64,000 bases of DNA from Chryseobacterium sp. OSA05B (GCF_019970065.1 NZ_JAHXYH010000005.1:62001-126000); one strand, 5' to 3'. Shown: positions 16,953 through 26,124, counted from the first letter of the stretch. The notes: generated by a model not told the origin, from the letters alone. Numbers and translations: made by a program.

Positions 16953-16985
16953 AAAAGAGCCTGAATTTTATATTCAGGCTCTTTT
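16953..16985. terminator. Bidirectional terminator
   Basis: Perfect 14-bp stem AAAAGAGCCTGAAT/ATTCAGGCTCTTTT with a 5-nt loop, between the convergent M43 protease 2 and M1 peptidase genes; A and T tracts allow use from both strands. Confidence 0.92.
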
Positions 16986-17039
16986 CTTATTTTACAGATC
17001 AAATAGTTAGAAATATTTAACGAGGTAATCTTTTTATTT

Positions 17040-18905
17040 TTATAATGCTCTTGTGTTATTATCGGGCGTATAATCCATAAAGATATCTCCGTCCAAAGTC
17101 ACAGATTTCACTTTCTTTTTAATAGGAACGGTAAGATCTGTCTGTTTCTGATTTTTCTCCCAGATTCCGGGTGAGAAGTGAAGCTTTTCTACAGTTCCGT
17201 CTTCGTAATTAAGAACCGCATCAAAAGGAATGGCGAATCCTCCTACATTATCTACATTCACAGTAAGAAGGTCGTTAAGCTGTGAAGCACCGGCAACTTT
17301 TAAATCAATATAATTGTTTGTGTAGAACCAGTTTTGAAAGAACCAGTTCAGATTTTTCCCGGAACCTGTATTCATGGAATTAAAATAATCCCACGGCACA
17401 GGATGCTTCCCATTCCAATTGTCCATATAATGCAGAAGCGCTTTTTTAAACAGCTCGTCTCCTAAATAATCTTTAAGGGCAAGATAAGACAACGATGCTT
17501 TTACATAAGAATTGTTTCCATATCCGGCACCGCTCACCTGGGTACTCATCGTAATAACAGGCTGATCCTGCTCAGCGGAAGGGTCTTTGATCCATCTTTT
17601 GACACGGAAGTTTTTATAGAATTCTTTCGCTGCAGCTTCTCCGTTTTCATCAATTCCGATCAGGTATTCAAAGGTAGTAGCCCAGCCTTCATCCATAAAA
17701 GCATAGCGGGTTTCATTAATTCCCATATAAAAAGGGAAATAAGTATGGGCAATCTCATGATCTGCGGTAAGCCTTGCATCGCGAAGATCGTCAGGAATAC
17801 TGGTATCGTTGATCATCATAGGATATTCCATATCAGCATATCCCTGAATAGCGGTCATCACATTATAAGGATATTCCACACCCGGCCATTTCTTTGAAAA
17901 CCAGTCCAGATTATAGCGCATCCATTCCACATACTGTTCAAAATCTTTTGCTCCTGTTTTGTACGCTGACTGAACACTTGCTCTTTTTGTTTTTAACTGA
18001 ACACTTGCTGCATCCCAAACATAGTGACTGCTTAATGCAAAACAGAAATCTGTGATATGATTCGCTTTGAATTTCCAGACATTCCATTTATTAGGCTTGG
18101 TTACTTTTCCGGACCTCATCTCCTGCTCGGAAGCAATATGGATCACTTTATCGCTTTTAAGGGAAGCTTTGTATCTTTTTAAATATTCCGGCTGAAGTAC
18201 AGCATCCGGGTTCAGAAAATCTCCGGTGGCCCAAACCACAAAATTTTTCGGAGCAGAAATGGTAAAACTATAATCATTAAAGTCGTTATAAAACTCCTGT
18301 CTGTCCGAATGAGGAAGCATATCCCAACCATTGTAATCATCGTACACCGAAATTCTTGGGAAAGAATAAGCTACATAAAAAGTTTCAGGATCTATCTGTC
18401 CTTCCCTTCCACTCTGAATGGAAAGCGGGTATTCCCATTCTATTTTGATTTCCGTTTTAGATCCGGCTTTAAGGGATTTATTCAGTTTTACTTTTTCAAC
18501 GGTTCCCCAGTCATCGCTGTTTACCGTATATTTTTCACCGTTTACGATGAAAGATTTGATATGAAGACCTGAAGACAGGAAATCTTTGGAAACCGTTCCT
18601 GATCTCGGTGACTGTGGTTTGTGAAGATTATTCACAAATCTGATGGCCAGCTCAGGAAGCTCGTCCGGACTGTTGTTTGTATACGTGATGGTTTCTTTTC
18701 CTGAAACGGTCTTCGTTCCGGCATCCACTTTTACCTCAACATTATAAATTCCTTTATTCTGCCAATAGTTTTTGCCCGGCGCACCGGAAAGATCCCGGGT
18801 TCCTTTTTCATAGGCTTTTTTAATATTCCTTGGCATATAAAGCTCCTGTGCAGAAATCTGCTGCATCGAAACAGTAACTGCCAGAGCATAAAGAAATCGT
18901 TTCAT
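17040..18905 (-). CDS. M1-family metallopeptidase, exported (621 aa)
   Basis: A secreted gluzincin-type peptidase with a Sec signal peptide (residues 1-19, ending ISAQ). An N-terminal beta-sandwich domain precedes the catalytic domain with HEIAH at 383-387 and the third zinc ligand E406 in FMDEGWATTFEY, exactly 18 residues after the second His. The aminopeptidase GxMEN motif is altered to GYADMEYPM, so exopeptidase activity should not be assumed. It resembles the 732-residue protein at 26367 in domain order (both have YWQN, TYTNNSPD, FxVYDD blocks). Isolated gene; role probably in periplasmic or surface peptide breakdown. Confidence 0.9.
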   Translation of the reverse strand: MKRFLYALAVTVSMQQISAQELYMPRNIKKAYEKGTRDLSGAPGKNYWQNKGIYNVEVKVDAGTKTVSGKETITYTNNSPDELPELAIRFVNNLHKPQSPRSGTVSKDFLSSGLHIKSFIVNGEKYTVNSDDWGTVEKVKLNKSLKAGSKTEIKIEWEYPLSIQSGREGQIDPETFYVAYSFPRISVYDDYNGWDMLPHSDRQEFYNDFNDYSFTISAPKNFVVWATGDFLNPDAVLQPEYLKRYKASLKSDKVIHIASEQEMRSGKVTKPNKWNVWKFKANHITDFCFALSSHYVWDAASVQLKTKRASVQSAYKTGAKDFEQYVEWMRYNLDWFSKKWPGVEYPYNVMTAIQGYADMEYPMMINDTSIPDDLRDARLTADHEIAHTYFPFYMGINETRYAFMDEGWATTFEYLIGIDENGEAAAKEFYKNFRVKRWIKDPSAEQDQPVITMSTQVSGAGYGNNSYVKASLSYLALKDYLGDELFKKALLHYMDNWNGKHPVPWDYFNSMNTGSGKNLNWFFQNWFYTNNYIDLKVAGASQLNDLLTVNVDNVGGFAIPFDAVLNYEDGTVEKLHFSPGIWEKNQKQTDLTVPIKKKVKSVTLDGDIFMDYTPDNNTRAL

Positions 18906-19071
18906 ATCTCTAATTTTTAAAAATAAGTATCAAAATTAGCGAAAATGTAACACCGGGCAGCCATTTCTTTTATAATAATGTTTTATGAGTATCAGTTTTT
19001 ATCTATTGGAAAGGAAGGTGGGTGCCGGAAGATGGATGTACTATTGGTCGCTAGGTTCAATGATTGAGAAA

Positions 19072-19109
19072 CATCAATCGTCAATTTTGCTACGCAATTG
19101 AAATGTGAA
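19072..19109 (-). repeat. Dispersed intergenic repeat, copy A
   Basis: On the minus strand this reads TTCACATTTCAATTGCGTAG then CAAAATTGACGATTGATG. The core GCGTAGCAAAATTGAC is shared with copies at 26254 (GCGAAGCAAAATTGAC) and 28759 (ACGAAGCAAAATGAC). It lies between M1 and TonB-type genes in a 292-nt gap that otherwise holds only short word repeats (AACTCA). Confidence 0.6.
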
Positions 19110-19197
19110 ACAAACTTATAACTCATCATTTATAACTCAAAAACACTCCCAAACCCTAAAACACTCCGACGCTCCCACCCCGTAAAACGAAATCCGA

Positions 19198-21570
19198 TTA
19201 CAATCTATCCTGTTCATCAGTCTTCTTAATTGTTTTGGCATTCTTCACCGCCTGGTTTCCAAAATTGAATTTCAGGGAAAGAGTAAATCCCTGCGTATCC
19301 CCGTAATCCAGGAAATAATTGTCCTGATTGGCATATTTCGTACTCACCTTCTGCCCCATGGTTCTGAAAATATCATTGACAATAAATGAGGCTTCCAGTT
19401 TTTTATCAAAGAATTTACGGTTCATTACGAAATAAGCAGACCATGCGCTGGAAATCGTGAAAGTTCCCTGTATCCCCGGTGAATAGTATTTGTGCCCCAC
19501 TTCCATTTTCCAGTCATTGCTTTTATCTAAAGTAATAGCTGTTGAAACATTCGATACCCAGTTCCACACTTTATTTTTATACAGGAGATCATCCATTCCT
19601 TTGAAATAATTTTCGTTGTGTTCCAGATTTTCAGAAAGGATGAGTGTCCACCATGGTTTGATCTGGAAACTTTTGTAAAGACTTGCTCCAAATGCCTGTC
19701 CTTTTTCAATATTGGTGAAATAATAGATGAGATTATTCGTGCTTGGTTCCTGATATGAAATTTCCATAGACGGATACATCTCTTTCCGGTAGTACAGATC
19801 CAGATTCCAGCCTTTCCACGAATAGGTAAGATTCAAATTATGAATGATAGTAGCTTTCAGTTTCGGATCTCCCTGATAATAAGAAAATAAATTATAGTAC
19901 GACTTTGCCGGATTCAGCCATGAATAAGACGGTCTGCTGATCCTCTTCCCGTAAGAAAACCCGAATTCATGCTTACTTTCGGTAGTATACTGCGCATAAA
20001 AAGTAGGAAAAATATTCCAGTACTTATTTTTATTCCGCTCATAAGGTTCGGAAACCACACCTTCCAGATCTGTCATTTCAGCACGAAGACCACCTTTAAA
20101 ATTCCACTTTCCAAGATTATAAGCCAGTGAAGAATAGACTGCGAAATTATGTTCTTTGTAATCAAACAGACTGCTTTTCTCCGGGCGTAATTGCAGAATT
20201 CCGTTTTCGTTGTCTGAAAAGTCCAGTCCGCTCATTGTCTTCACAAAACTGTATTTCACTCCGGATTCCACCTCCAGTTTTTTATCTTTCCACTGATAAT
20301 CTGCCTGTGTAGAATACAATTTGACATCGGCTTTATTTTGGGTAAGGAAGTTATCATCCCTCGAGGTTTCACCGGCAAAATTTAGATGGGTAAGCACATT
20401 CTGATATTTATCCACATTGTTTCCTGTAAAATAACTGATCCATGAAAGGCTGCTCTTCTTGTTCAGTTTGCGGTCTATCTGAAAGCTCAGTGAATTATTG
20501 ATCGTTCTGGACTGATGATCATTAATGGTGGTATAGTTGGATTCAGCCATATTCTGGCTGTTGTAAATCAGTGTCGGCACTACGTAGGTTCCAAAAGATT
20601 TCGGACTGAAATATCCTGAATAATTCAGACTCAGATTCGTTAGGCTGTCAATTTCATATTCCGCATTGAAGTTAAGGGTATTCTGTGCTTTGTTCTTATC
20701 CTTCCTATTCATCGTACTCACCCATCGGGTCTGGCTTTCCTGATAATTAACGAAATCAGTTCCCTCACGGTAATAAGTTCCGAAACCTCTATAATAGCTT
20801 CCCATTAATGAAAGTTTATCCTTTTTATAATATTGGGATATGCCTGCCACTCCTTTTGCATACTGGGTCTGAACATATTTTGATGAAACAATTCCGCGAT
20901 AGCCTTCAATTTTATTTTTCTTCATGACAATATTCAGCACTGCGCTGCCGGATGCTTCGTATTTTGCAGGCGGATTGGTGATCACTTCAACGGATTTAAT
21001 TTCGTCTCCCTGGGTATTTTCAAGAAAGTTTTTAAGTTCATCCCCGGTCAGCATTACTTTTTTGTCATTAATCGTTACCAGAATTCCCATACCTCCTTTG
21101 ATCGCAATAACATCATTGTTTATCGTTACATTGGGCGTTTTCTTTAAGATCTCCCACGCATTGAGCGAAGAAACATTGCTGTTTTCCACATTGAATTCCA
21201 GACGGTCTACTTTTCTGGTGACTACAGGTTTCTGCTTGGTCATCACAACGGCTTCTATTTCATGGGCTTCTTTCTTAAGGATGACTTTTAGAAGCTCTTT
21301 CTCATTTTGCAAATCCACTATTTTTTCAAACGGGACATAATCCGTTTTTTTGATAGTTATTTTAATGGAATCCCCTGAAATTCCTTCTAAAATGAAATGA
21401 CCGCTTTCATCTGTCGTCAAGATTTTGATCCGTTCATTTTTTAAATTATAAACTGTGATATCCGCAAAAGCTATTTTACCACCTTCGGTATCGTTTACTG
21501 AACCTTTAATGACCTGCGTTTGGGCAGACATCAGCATTGGAAACAGCAAGAAAAAAAGAATTTTATACAT
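19198..21570 (-). CDS. TonB-dependent-receptor-like outer-membrane beta-barrel protein
   Basis: About 790 residues. I start it at ATG 21570, giving the signal peptide MYKILFFLLFPMLMSAQ, rather than at the upstream 21615 codon. After the signal comes a carboxypeptidase-regulatory-like domain (VIKGSVNDTEGGKIAFADI), then a plug-like region with LNAWEILKKTPNVTIN and NPPAKYEASGSAVLNIVMKK, then a long barrel of alternating aromatic strands of the OMP_b-brl_3 type. It is divergent from the HK/RR pair at 21709. Substrate unknown; these proteins are often peptide, metal or stress related, so no ligand is assigned. Confidence 0.88.
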   Translation of the reverse strand: MYKILFFLLFPMLMSAQTQVIKGSVNDTEGGKIAFADITVYNLKNERIKILTTDESGHFILEGISGDSIKITIKKTDYVPFEKIVDLQNEKELLKVILKKEAHEIEAVVMTKQKPVVTRKVDRLEFNVENSNVSSLNAWEILKKTPNVTINNDVIAIKGGMGILVTINDKKVMLTGDELKNFLENTQGDEIKSVEVITNPPAKYEASGSAVLNIVMKKNKIEGYRGIVSSKYVQTQYAKGVAGISQYYKKDKLSLMGSYYRGFGTYYREGTDFVNYQESQTRWVSTMNRKDKNKAQNTLNFNAEYEIDSLTNLSLNYSGYFSPKSFGTYVVPTLIYNSQNMAESNYTTINDHQSRTINNSLSFQIDRKLNKKSSLSWISYFTGNNVDKYQNVLTHLNFAGETSRDDNFLTQNKADVKLYSTQADYQWKDKKLEVESGVKYSFVKTMSGLDFSDNENGILQLRPEKSSLFDYKEHNFAVYSSLAYNLGKWNFKGGLRAEMTDLEGVVSEPYERNKNKYWNIFPTFYAQYTTESKHEFGFSYGKRISRPSYSWLNPAKSYYNLFSYYQGDPKLKATIIHNLNLTYSWKGWNLDLYYRKEMYPSMEISYQEPSTNNLIYYFTNIEKGQAFGASLYKSFQIKPWWTLILSENLEHNENYFKGMDDLLYKNKVWNWVSNVSTAITLDKSNDWKMEVGHKYYSPGIQGTFTISSAWSAYFVMNRKFFDKKLEASFIVNDIFRTMGQKVSTKYANQDNYFLDYGDTQGFTLSLKFNFGNQAVKNAKTIKKTDEQDRL

Positions 21571-21641
21571 AATTGATTCTGAAAAGCATGGATGTGACTC
21601 TGCTTCCGGGTTCAAAATTCAGTATTTACAGAGAGAATTTC

Positions 21642-21703
21642 GGTTAATGGAAGGTTAATGATGGGTTAATGCCAGCAAGGGAAAGCCTAAAGTTTTATCT
21701 TTG
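21642..21703 (+). promoter_or_regulatory. Three 11-bp-spaced direct repeats plus -7 box for the first OmpR-type TCS
   Basis: GGTTAATG occurs at 21642, 21653 and 21664, an exact 11-bp period as used by OmpR/PhoB-type regulators. Then TATCTTTG (21696-21703) matches the -7 box, with no TTG at -33: the last repeat ends 24 nt before the -7 box, as at an activator-dependent promoter. The start codon at 21709 is only 5 nt from the -7 box, so the message would be leaderless or nearly so. The repeats lie between the kinase and the divergent outer-membrane gene and could serve both. Confidence 0.62.
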
Positions 21704-21708
21704 TTTCA

Positions 21709-23025
21709 ATGATCACCAAAAGCAAAAACCTTATTGCTCTTTTCGCTGCCCTGTTCCTGCTTCTGCTTGGGATACAGGCCTATTTCATGTACAAGACGTA
21801 TCAGGTAAAAGAACGCGAAATATACAGAGATGTTCATGCAAAACTTACCAACTTTACCGACAGATTGGAAGATCTAGGTGGTATCAAAAGCAGAGCAGAT
21901 GACACCATTCAGAAGATCTTAATCCGATATCATGATAAAAAGATCAGTAAAAAAGATTTTTTGGAGTACTTTAAAAAGAACAAAAAGCAAAATGAAAAGC
22001 ATCTCAGCGACTACGTAGATGCAAGTTTTAAAAAAGAAGGTTATAAAATTGCCACCAAAACAGAATACATTTCCATCATTTATATCCCCGACAGTACCCG
22101 CCTGATTGATCAGCCGATCACCCTGTACGAAACCCGAAACAAAGTTTCCAATCCTAAAATTTCCAATACAGGAAAATGGGAAACCACATCAAGATCCACG
22201 ACTAACGATGACACTCCCGGCAGAAACGACTCTTTTCTTCTGAAAAGTAATACCGGTTTCGAGATTTTAAATATCAAAACCATCATATTTAAAGAGCTTG
22301 CCCTGCTCACCATATGCTGTGCTGCCATCCTTGCAAGTGTGCTCTTACTTTACATCTTCACCGTTAAAAATCTAGCCCGCCAGCAGAAACAGGTAGAAGT
22401 TCTCCACACCGTTGTGGATAATATTTCCCATGAATTTAAAACGCCGATCGCGACTTTAAAAATAGCCTCAAAAACTTTAAAAAAGGAATGGAATCCTCAA
22501 ACACTGCCCCTCATCGACCGGCAGATCAACCGTCTGGAAAACCTGATGATTCAGCTTCACAAAGACGAAACTTCTGAGGAAACCCTTTCCATACAACCGG
22601 AAGACTGGAGTTTTTTTGTGCAGGATCTGGCCTTCACTTATCCTGAAATCAATTTTGATTTGTCCAATAAAATCATAGAAGAGCTTCCTTTTGATCAGCA
22701 TCTTATGGAAACCGCCATCAAAAATCTTTGTGAAAACAGTGTAAAATACGGAGCTTCCGATGTGAAAATCAATATCAATAATTCTCCTCAAACTCTCAAA
22801 ATAGAGATCACCGACAACGGCTGCGGCATTGAGAAAAAAGAACTTGATCACATTTTTGAAAAATTTTACAGAATCCAGTCTAATAATATCCACAACACCA
22901 AAGGATTGGGACTGGGCCTTTATTTTGTCAAAAAGATTGTCACGAAATACGGTGGAAGCATAGAGGTTTCAAGCCTTCCTAGAACCGAAACTACCTTTAA
23001 AATATCTTTTCCTTATGAAAACTAA
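21709..23025 (+). CDS. Sensor histidine kinase (HisKA type), TCS 1
   Basis: A 438-residue membrane kinase: TM1 (about 9-28), a periplasmic region of roughly 170 residues with many Lys, TM2 (about 195-220), then the dimerisation box DNISHEFKTPIATLKIA with phospho-acceptor H241, N box CENSVKYG, G1 ITDNGCGIE, F box HIFEKFYR and G2 GLGLGLYFVKKI. There is no HAMP domain between TM2 and the H box. Its 3' end overlaps the regulator gene by 11 nt. It is similar in layout to the kinase at 30757. Confidence 0.95.
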   Translation: MITKSKNLIALFAALFLLLLGIQAYFMYKTYQVKEREIYRDVHAKLTNFTDRLEDLGGIKSRADDTIQKILIRYHDKKISKKDFLEYFKKNKKQNEKHLSDYVDASFKKEGYKIATKTEYISIIYIPDSTRLIDQPITLYETRNKVSNPKISNTGKWETTSRSTTNDDTPGRNDSFLLKSNTGFEILNIKTIIFKELALLTICCAAILASVLLLYIFTVKNLARQQKQVEVLHTVVDNISHEFKTPIATLKIASKTLKKEWNPQTLPLIDRQINRLENLMIQLHKDETSEETLSIQPEDWSFFVQDLAFTYPEINFDLSNKIIEELPFDQHLMETAIKNLCENSVKYGASDVKININNSPQTLKIEITDNGCGIEKKELDHIFEKFYRIQSNNIHNTKGLGLGLYFVKKIVTKYGGSIEVSSLPRTETTFKISFPYEN

Positions 23026-23698
23026 GATTCTTTTAGCAGAAGATGACCCGGATTTCGGGATGATCCTGAAACAGTATCTTGAGCTGGAGGATTTTGAAGT
23101 TACCTGGTTTCAGAATCCGGAAGATATTGTAAACCTTTTAAGTACAGATTTTCCTTTTCACATAGGTATTCTGGACATTATGATGCCTTCCATTGACGGT
23201 TTTTCATTAGCCAAAATAATCTTAAAGGAGAAAAATAATTTTCCGCTGCTTTTCCTTACTGCCAAGAATCAGAAAATAGACCGTCTGACGGGCCTGAAGA
23301 TCGGAGCAGACGATTATATTGCCAAACCCTGCGATCCGGAAGAGCTGGTGTTGAGGATTAAAAATATCCTTAAAAGAACTCAGCCAACCACCCCAGTGCA
23401 GATCAAAGTCGGAGATTATTCTTTCGATACAGAAAAGCTGCTGCTCTCCCATCCTGAGGGCAATGTACGCCTTACGATCAGGGAACGGGAACTTCTTCTG
23501 TACCTTCTGAAATACAACGGTACCATGATCAAAAGGGATGATATTCTGGACAGCCTTTGGGAAACGAACGATTATTTCACGGGAAGAAGCCTTGATGTAT
23601 TTATCAGCCGTCTGCGGAAATATTTCATGAATGATCCTCAAATAAAAATCCAATCCCTGAGAGGAATTGGATTTGAAGTTGATTTTCCGTTAAATTGA
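23015..23698 (+). CDS. OmpR-family response regulator, TCS 1
   Basis: A 227-residue regulator: receiver with EDD at 9-11, phospho-acceptor D54 in ILDIMMPS, Lys in DDYIAKPC, and a C-terminal winged helix (LTIRERELLLYLLKYN...RSLDVFISRLRKYF...GIGFEVDF). Highly similar to the regulator at 32023, so the two systems arose by duplication. The likely target sites are the 11-bp repeats upstream of its own kinase gene. Confidence 0.95.
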   Translation: MKTKILLAEDDPDFGMILKQYLELEDFEVTWFQNPEDIVNLLSTDFPFHIGILDIMMPSIDGFSLAKIILKEKNNFPLLFLTAKNQKIDRLTGLKIGADDYIAKPCDPEELVLRIKNILKRTQPTTPVQIKVGDYSFDTEKLLLSHPEGNVRLTIRERELLLYLLKYNGTMIKRDDILDSLWETNDYFTGRSLDVFISRLRKYFMNDPQIKIQSLRGIGFEVDFPLN

Positions 23699-23810
23699 TC
23701 TGAAATCAAGTCAGGAAGTTTGAAGTTTGAAGCTGGAAGTTATCGAGGTAAGAAGGTAGAATTACGCGCGGCTTTATTTATCTTTATATTTAAAAAATAA
23801 TATTAACAAT

Positions 23811-24155
23811 ATGTCAGTAGAATTAATATCTCAATTTTTAACCAAGTATCATCGAGCTAATTTGGTTTCTTTTAATAATTACATGGAGATGATAAAATCT
23901 AAATCACAGTTAACTAAAGAAGAATTGGAAAAACTTATAATTGATTCAAAGTATAGTCTACAAGGTGATTTTAACTCTAATCTTTATAAAATTGCTGAAG
24001 AAATAAATTTTGATTTAGATATAGAAATCACGCATCCTTTCATAAAAGATTTGCAAGTTAAGTTAATCGATTTACTAACAATTATGTCTATTCATTCGAC
24101 AAACAAAGTAATACTTGAATGGTTTGACAATGAGACAAAGAAATTTATTTATTAG
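23811..24155 (+). CDS. Hypothetical protein in AT-rich patch
   Basis: A 114-residue acidic, mainly helical protein with no signal peptide, TM segment or recognisable motif. Codons are strikingly AT-rich (AAT, TTA, ATA dominate) compared with the flanking kinase and hydrolase genes, suggesting horizontal origin. It starts at ATG 23811 after a 112-nt gap containing Chryseobacterium-type word repeats. The last 11 nt overlap the end of a possible minus-strand gene remnant. Similar orphan proteins sometimes belong to small immunity or toxin cassettes, but there is no evidence of that here. Confidence 0.6.
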   Translation: MSVELISQFLTKYHRANLVSFNNYMEMIKSKSQLTKEELEKLIIDSKYSLQGDFNSNLYKIAEEINFDLDIEITHPFIKDLQVKLIDLLTIMSIHSTNKVILEWFDNETKKFIY

Positions 24156-24228
24156 ACTTTTCTATTAATTTAGTTAAGGCTTCAATATATTCATTTGATG
24201 AAGTATATAAAATTGTAAATATTTGCCT
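24145..24228 (-). pseudogene. Possible C-terminal gene remnant
   Basis: Minus-strand frame ending at the TAA at 24145-24147 reads plausibly as protein for about 27 codons (it ends with SSNEYIEALTKLIEKSNK) but meets a stop within about 30 codons upstream, with no start. Consistent with a decayed 3' end of a lost gene in this AT-rich patch. Low confidence because of the short length. Confidence 0.25.
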
Positions 24229-24438
24229 AAACCCTTACATCCTATTACAAGGTTTAACCTTTCAACTATCTTTACGATTCCTTTTAAGAAATCATCTTAT
24301 TATGAATCTTTAATATTGATAATATATGGGCATTAATAATGCTCCTTAATTAGAGCTTTAATTATTTATTTTTGTTGTTATTTTATTAAGTTATATGATT
24401 AATATTTGTATTTTTATCTAAACTAAAATCATAAAACT

Positions 24439-24576
24439 ATGGCAAAGATCAGAGACGCAGGAACAGGTAAGTATGTAACAGAAGAATATGGTAAGAAACA
24501 TCCTAAAACAACTGTTAAGGAAACTGACAAGTCGGCACCTAAAAAATCTCCACCTAAGACTCCAAAAAAGAAGTAA
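24439..24576 (+). CDS. Small lysine-rich protein (45 aa)
   Basis: MAKIRDAGTGKYVTEEYGKK begins the protein, and it ends in a Lys/Pro/Ser/Thr tail PKKSPPKTPKKK. The strong basic tail would suit nucleic-acid binding, and the start GTGKYVT(E)EY resembles tiny proteins widespread in Bacteroidetes whose function is unknown. It has a plausible isolated context: 283 nt of AT-rich DNA upstream and none of the neighbours overlapping it. Below the usual length cutoff for gene prediction. Confidence 0.55.
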   Translation: MAKIRDAGTGKYVTEEYGKKHPKTTVKETDKSAPKKSPPKTPKKK

Positions 24577-24655
24577 TTTCAATTCTTTTACGTAAACACA
24601 ACCTATTGGTATTCTATGGAGTCCTAAATATTTACCTGTTGATAAGTTAGTTAAG

Positions 24656-24839
24656 TTAATTCAATTGGTTTGCTAATACTATAAATGAATCTGTTTCTTT
24701 TATAATAAATTCAGCTTGTAAAACTGTAAAACTTTCATCAGCAAATATTCCGTTCATTTCTTCTGTATGCAATTCATCAGGAATAGAATATACATCTTCA
24801 CACTCAATGTATGTAGGTGAATATTTTTTTTATTATCAT
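24656..24839 (-). pseudogene. 60-residue protein gene interrupted by a one-base shift in an A8 tract
   Basis: From ATG at 24839 the minus-strand frame reads MIIKK and then, after a run of eight A residues (24823-24830), continues in another frame as a clean 55-codon ORF that includes YIECEDVYSIPDEL, ADESFTVLQAEF and IVLANQLN before TAA at 24656. Deleting one A from the tract gives an uninterrupted 60-residue protein. It is therefore a recent frameshift, a phase-variable tract, a slippage-decoded gene or a sequencing error. Family not recognised. It is divergent from the 70-residue gene at 24887. Confidence 0.6.
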
Positions 24840-24886
24840 AATATAATTTTTAAATATTTTAAAGTATAATTATAAACTCTTTAACT

Positions 24887-25099
24887 ATGGATTTACAAAC
24901 AATTGCTATGGATTCTTATCAGAGTTCAATGATTATGGCTATTAAGCTAAATGCATTAATAGCCAGTTTGACAGATGAACAAAAAGTTATCTATCAAGAT
25001 AGCATAAATGAACAAATTGCTGAAATAACAAAAAAATTAGAAAACAAAATGAACACAGAAGAAGTTCTTGAAATATTAAGATCAATGAACAAAATGTGA
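24887..25099 (+). CDS. Hypothetical 70-residue helical protein
   Basis: A small, largely helical protein (IKLNALIASLTDEQKVIYQ, then EITKKLENKMNTEEVLEIL) that could form a coiled coil. No signal peptide or known motif. It is the last gene in the AT-rich patch, followed 24 nt later by a good terminator, which supports it being transcribed. Divergent from the frameshifted gene at 24656-24839, sharing a 47-nt upstream region. Function unknown. Confidence 0.6.
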   Translation: MDLQTIAMDSYQSSMIMAIKLNALIASLTDEQKVIYQDSINEQIAEITKKLENKMNTEEVLEILRSMNKM

Positions 25100-25122
25100 T
25101 TTCCTAATTAATGAATTAATAA

Positions 25123-25151
25123 AAAAGAGAACTCAATCCAAGTTCTCTTTT
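25123..25151 (+). terminator. Terminator after the 70-residue protein gene
   Basis: Perfect 11-bp stem AAAAGAGAACT/AGTTCTCTTTT with a 7-nt loop and a T-rich tail. Confidence 0.88.
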
Positions 25152-25296
25152 ATTTTTGTTAATTTAGTTTGGTGTATTGTTGGTACACTTGCCATATCTT
25201 TTAAGGTAACTGATAAAAATAACTTTCCAATATCAACTTTCCATCCTCCCTCTTCCAAACTTAACCTTATTATCTATTCCTAACGACCTCTGCTAA

Positions 25297-26124
25297 TTAA
25301 TAGGAAAGCTCTGCCAATACCGGAAAATGATCCGATGGATACAGCAGGTTTTCTCTTCTGTCATTGATATGTCTCTGGGACTTTATTTTAAAACCTTTCA
25401 CGAAAATATAATCAATTCTGTCTTTTGGAACCTCATTGACATTGAAACCGGTGAACGTTCCTTTGGGTCCGTAAGGTTTAGTTTCGGAATGATAAAAGCT
25501 GTCATCCAGATTCTTCGAAAGGATTTTTATGGGCTCTGAATCTTCTGTTAAATTAAAGTCTCCGGTTAAAGTGACCGGAAGATTTTTAGGATTCATCTCT
25601 TTGATTTTTTTCAGAATAAGTTCGGAAGATTTCACTCTTGCCACATTTCCGATATGATCAAAATGAAGGTTCATCGCCAGAAATTCTTTTTTTGATTTTT
25701 TATCTTTAAAAAACGCATAGGTACAGATTCGGTTAAGCGCAGCATCCCATCCTCTGGAAGGCGTTTCCGGTGTTTCTGAAAGCCAGAATGTTCCAGACTT
25801 TACGACCTGAAGTCTGTTCGTGTCATAAAAAATGGCTGAGAATTCTCCTTTTTCTTTTCCATCATCTCTTCCTACTCCTACATATTCGTAATTCTTAAGG
25901 CCTGCTTTAATATCTTTCATCTGCTCGGGAAGTGCTTCCTGAACACCGAAATAATCCGGGTGATAATAATTTAATAAATCTACAGCATCCTGTTTTCTTT
26001 CCGTCCATGCATTTTCTTTATCTGAGGTCACCTGCAGCCTGATATTGAAACTCATCACTTTAAGATCCTGCGAAAATCCCAATGCAAAAAACAACAGGGA
26101 TAAGATTGAAAATCTGAAATTCAT
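25297..26124 (-). CDS. Secreted endonuclease/exonuclease/phosphatase-family protein
   Basis: A 275-residue EEP-fold hydrolase with a Sec signal peptide (ends LGFSQ, residue 19). The fold motifs are visible in order: VMSFNIRLQ, FGVQEALPEQ (metal-binding Glu), MNLHFDHIG, TGDFNLTEDSEP and the final RIDYIFVKG...YPSDHFPV with catalytic Asp-His. Metal-dependent phosphodiester cleavage is expected; substrates in this family range from DNA to phosphoinositides and sphingomyelin, so no precise activity is assigned. Single gene with no operon partner. Confidence 0.88.
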   Translation of the reverse strand: MNFRFSILSLLFFALGFSQDLKVMSFNIRLQVTSDKENAWTERKQDAVDLLNYYHPDYFGVQEALPEQMKDIKAGLKNYEYVGVGRDDGKEKGEFSAIFYDTNRLQVVKSGTFWLSETPETPSRGWDAALNRICTYAFFKDKKSKKEFLAMNLHFDHIGNVARVKSSELILKKIKEMNPKNLPVTLTGDFNLTEDSEPIKILSKNLDDSFYHSETKPYGPKGTFTGFNVNEVPKDRIDYIFVKGFKIKSQRHINDRRENLLYPSDHFPVLAELSY

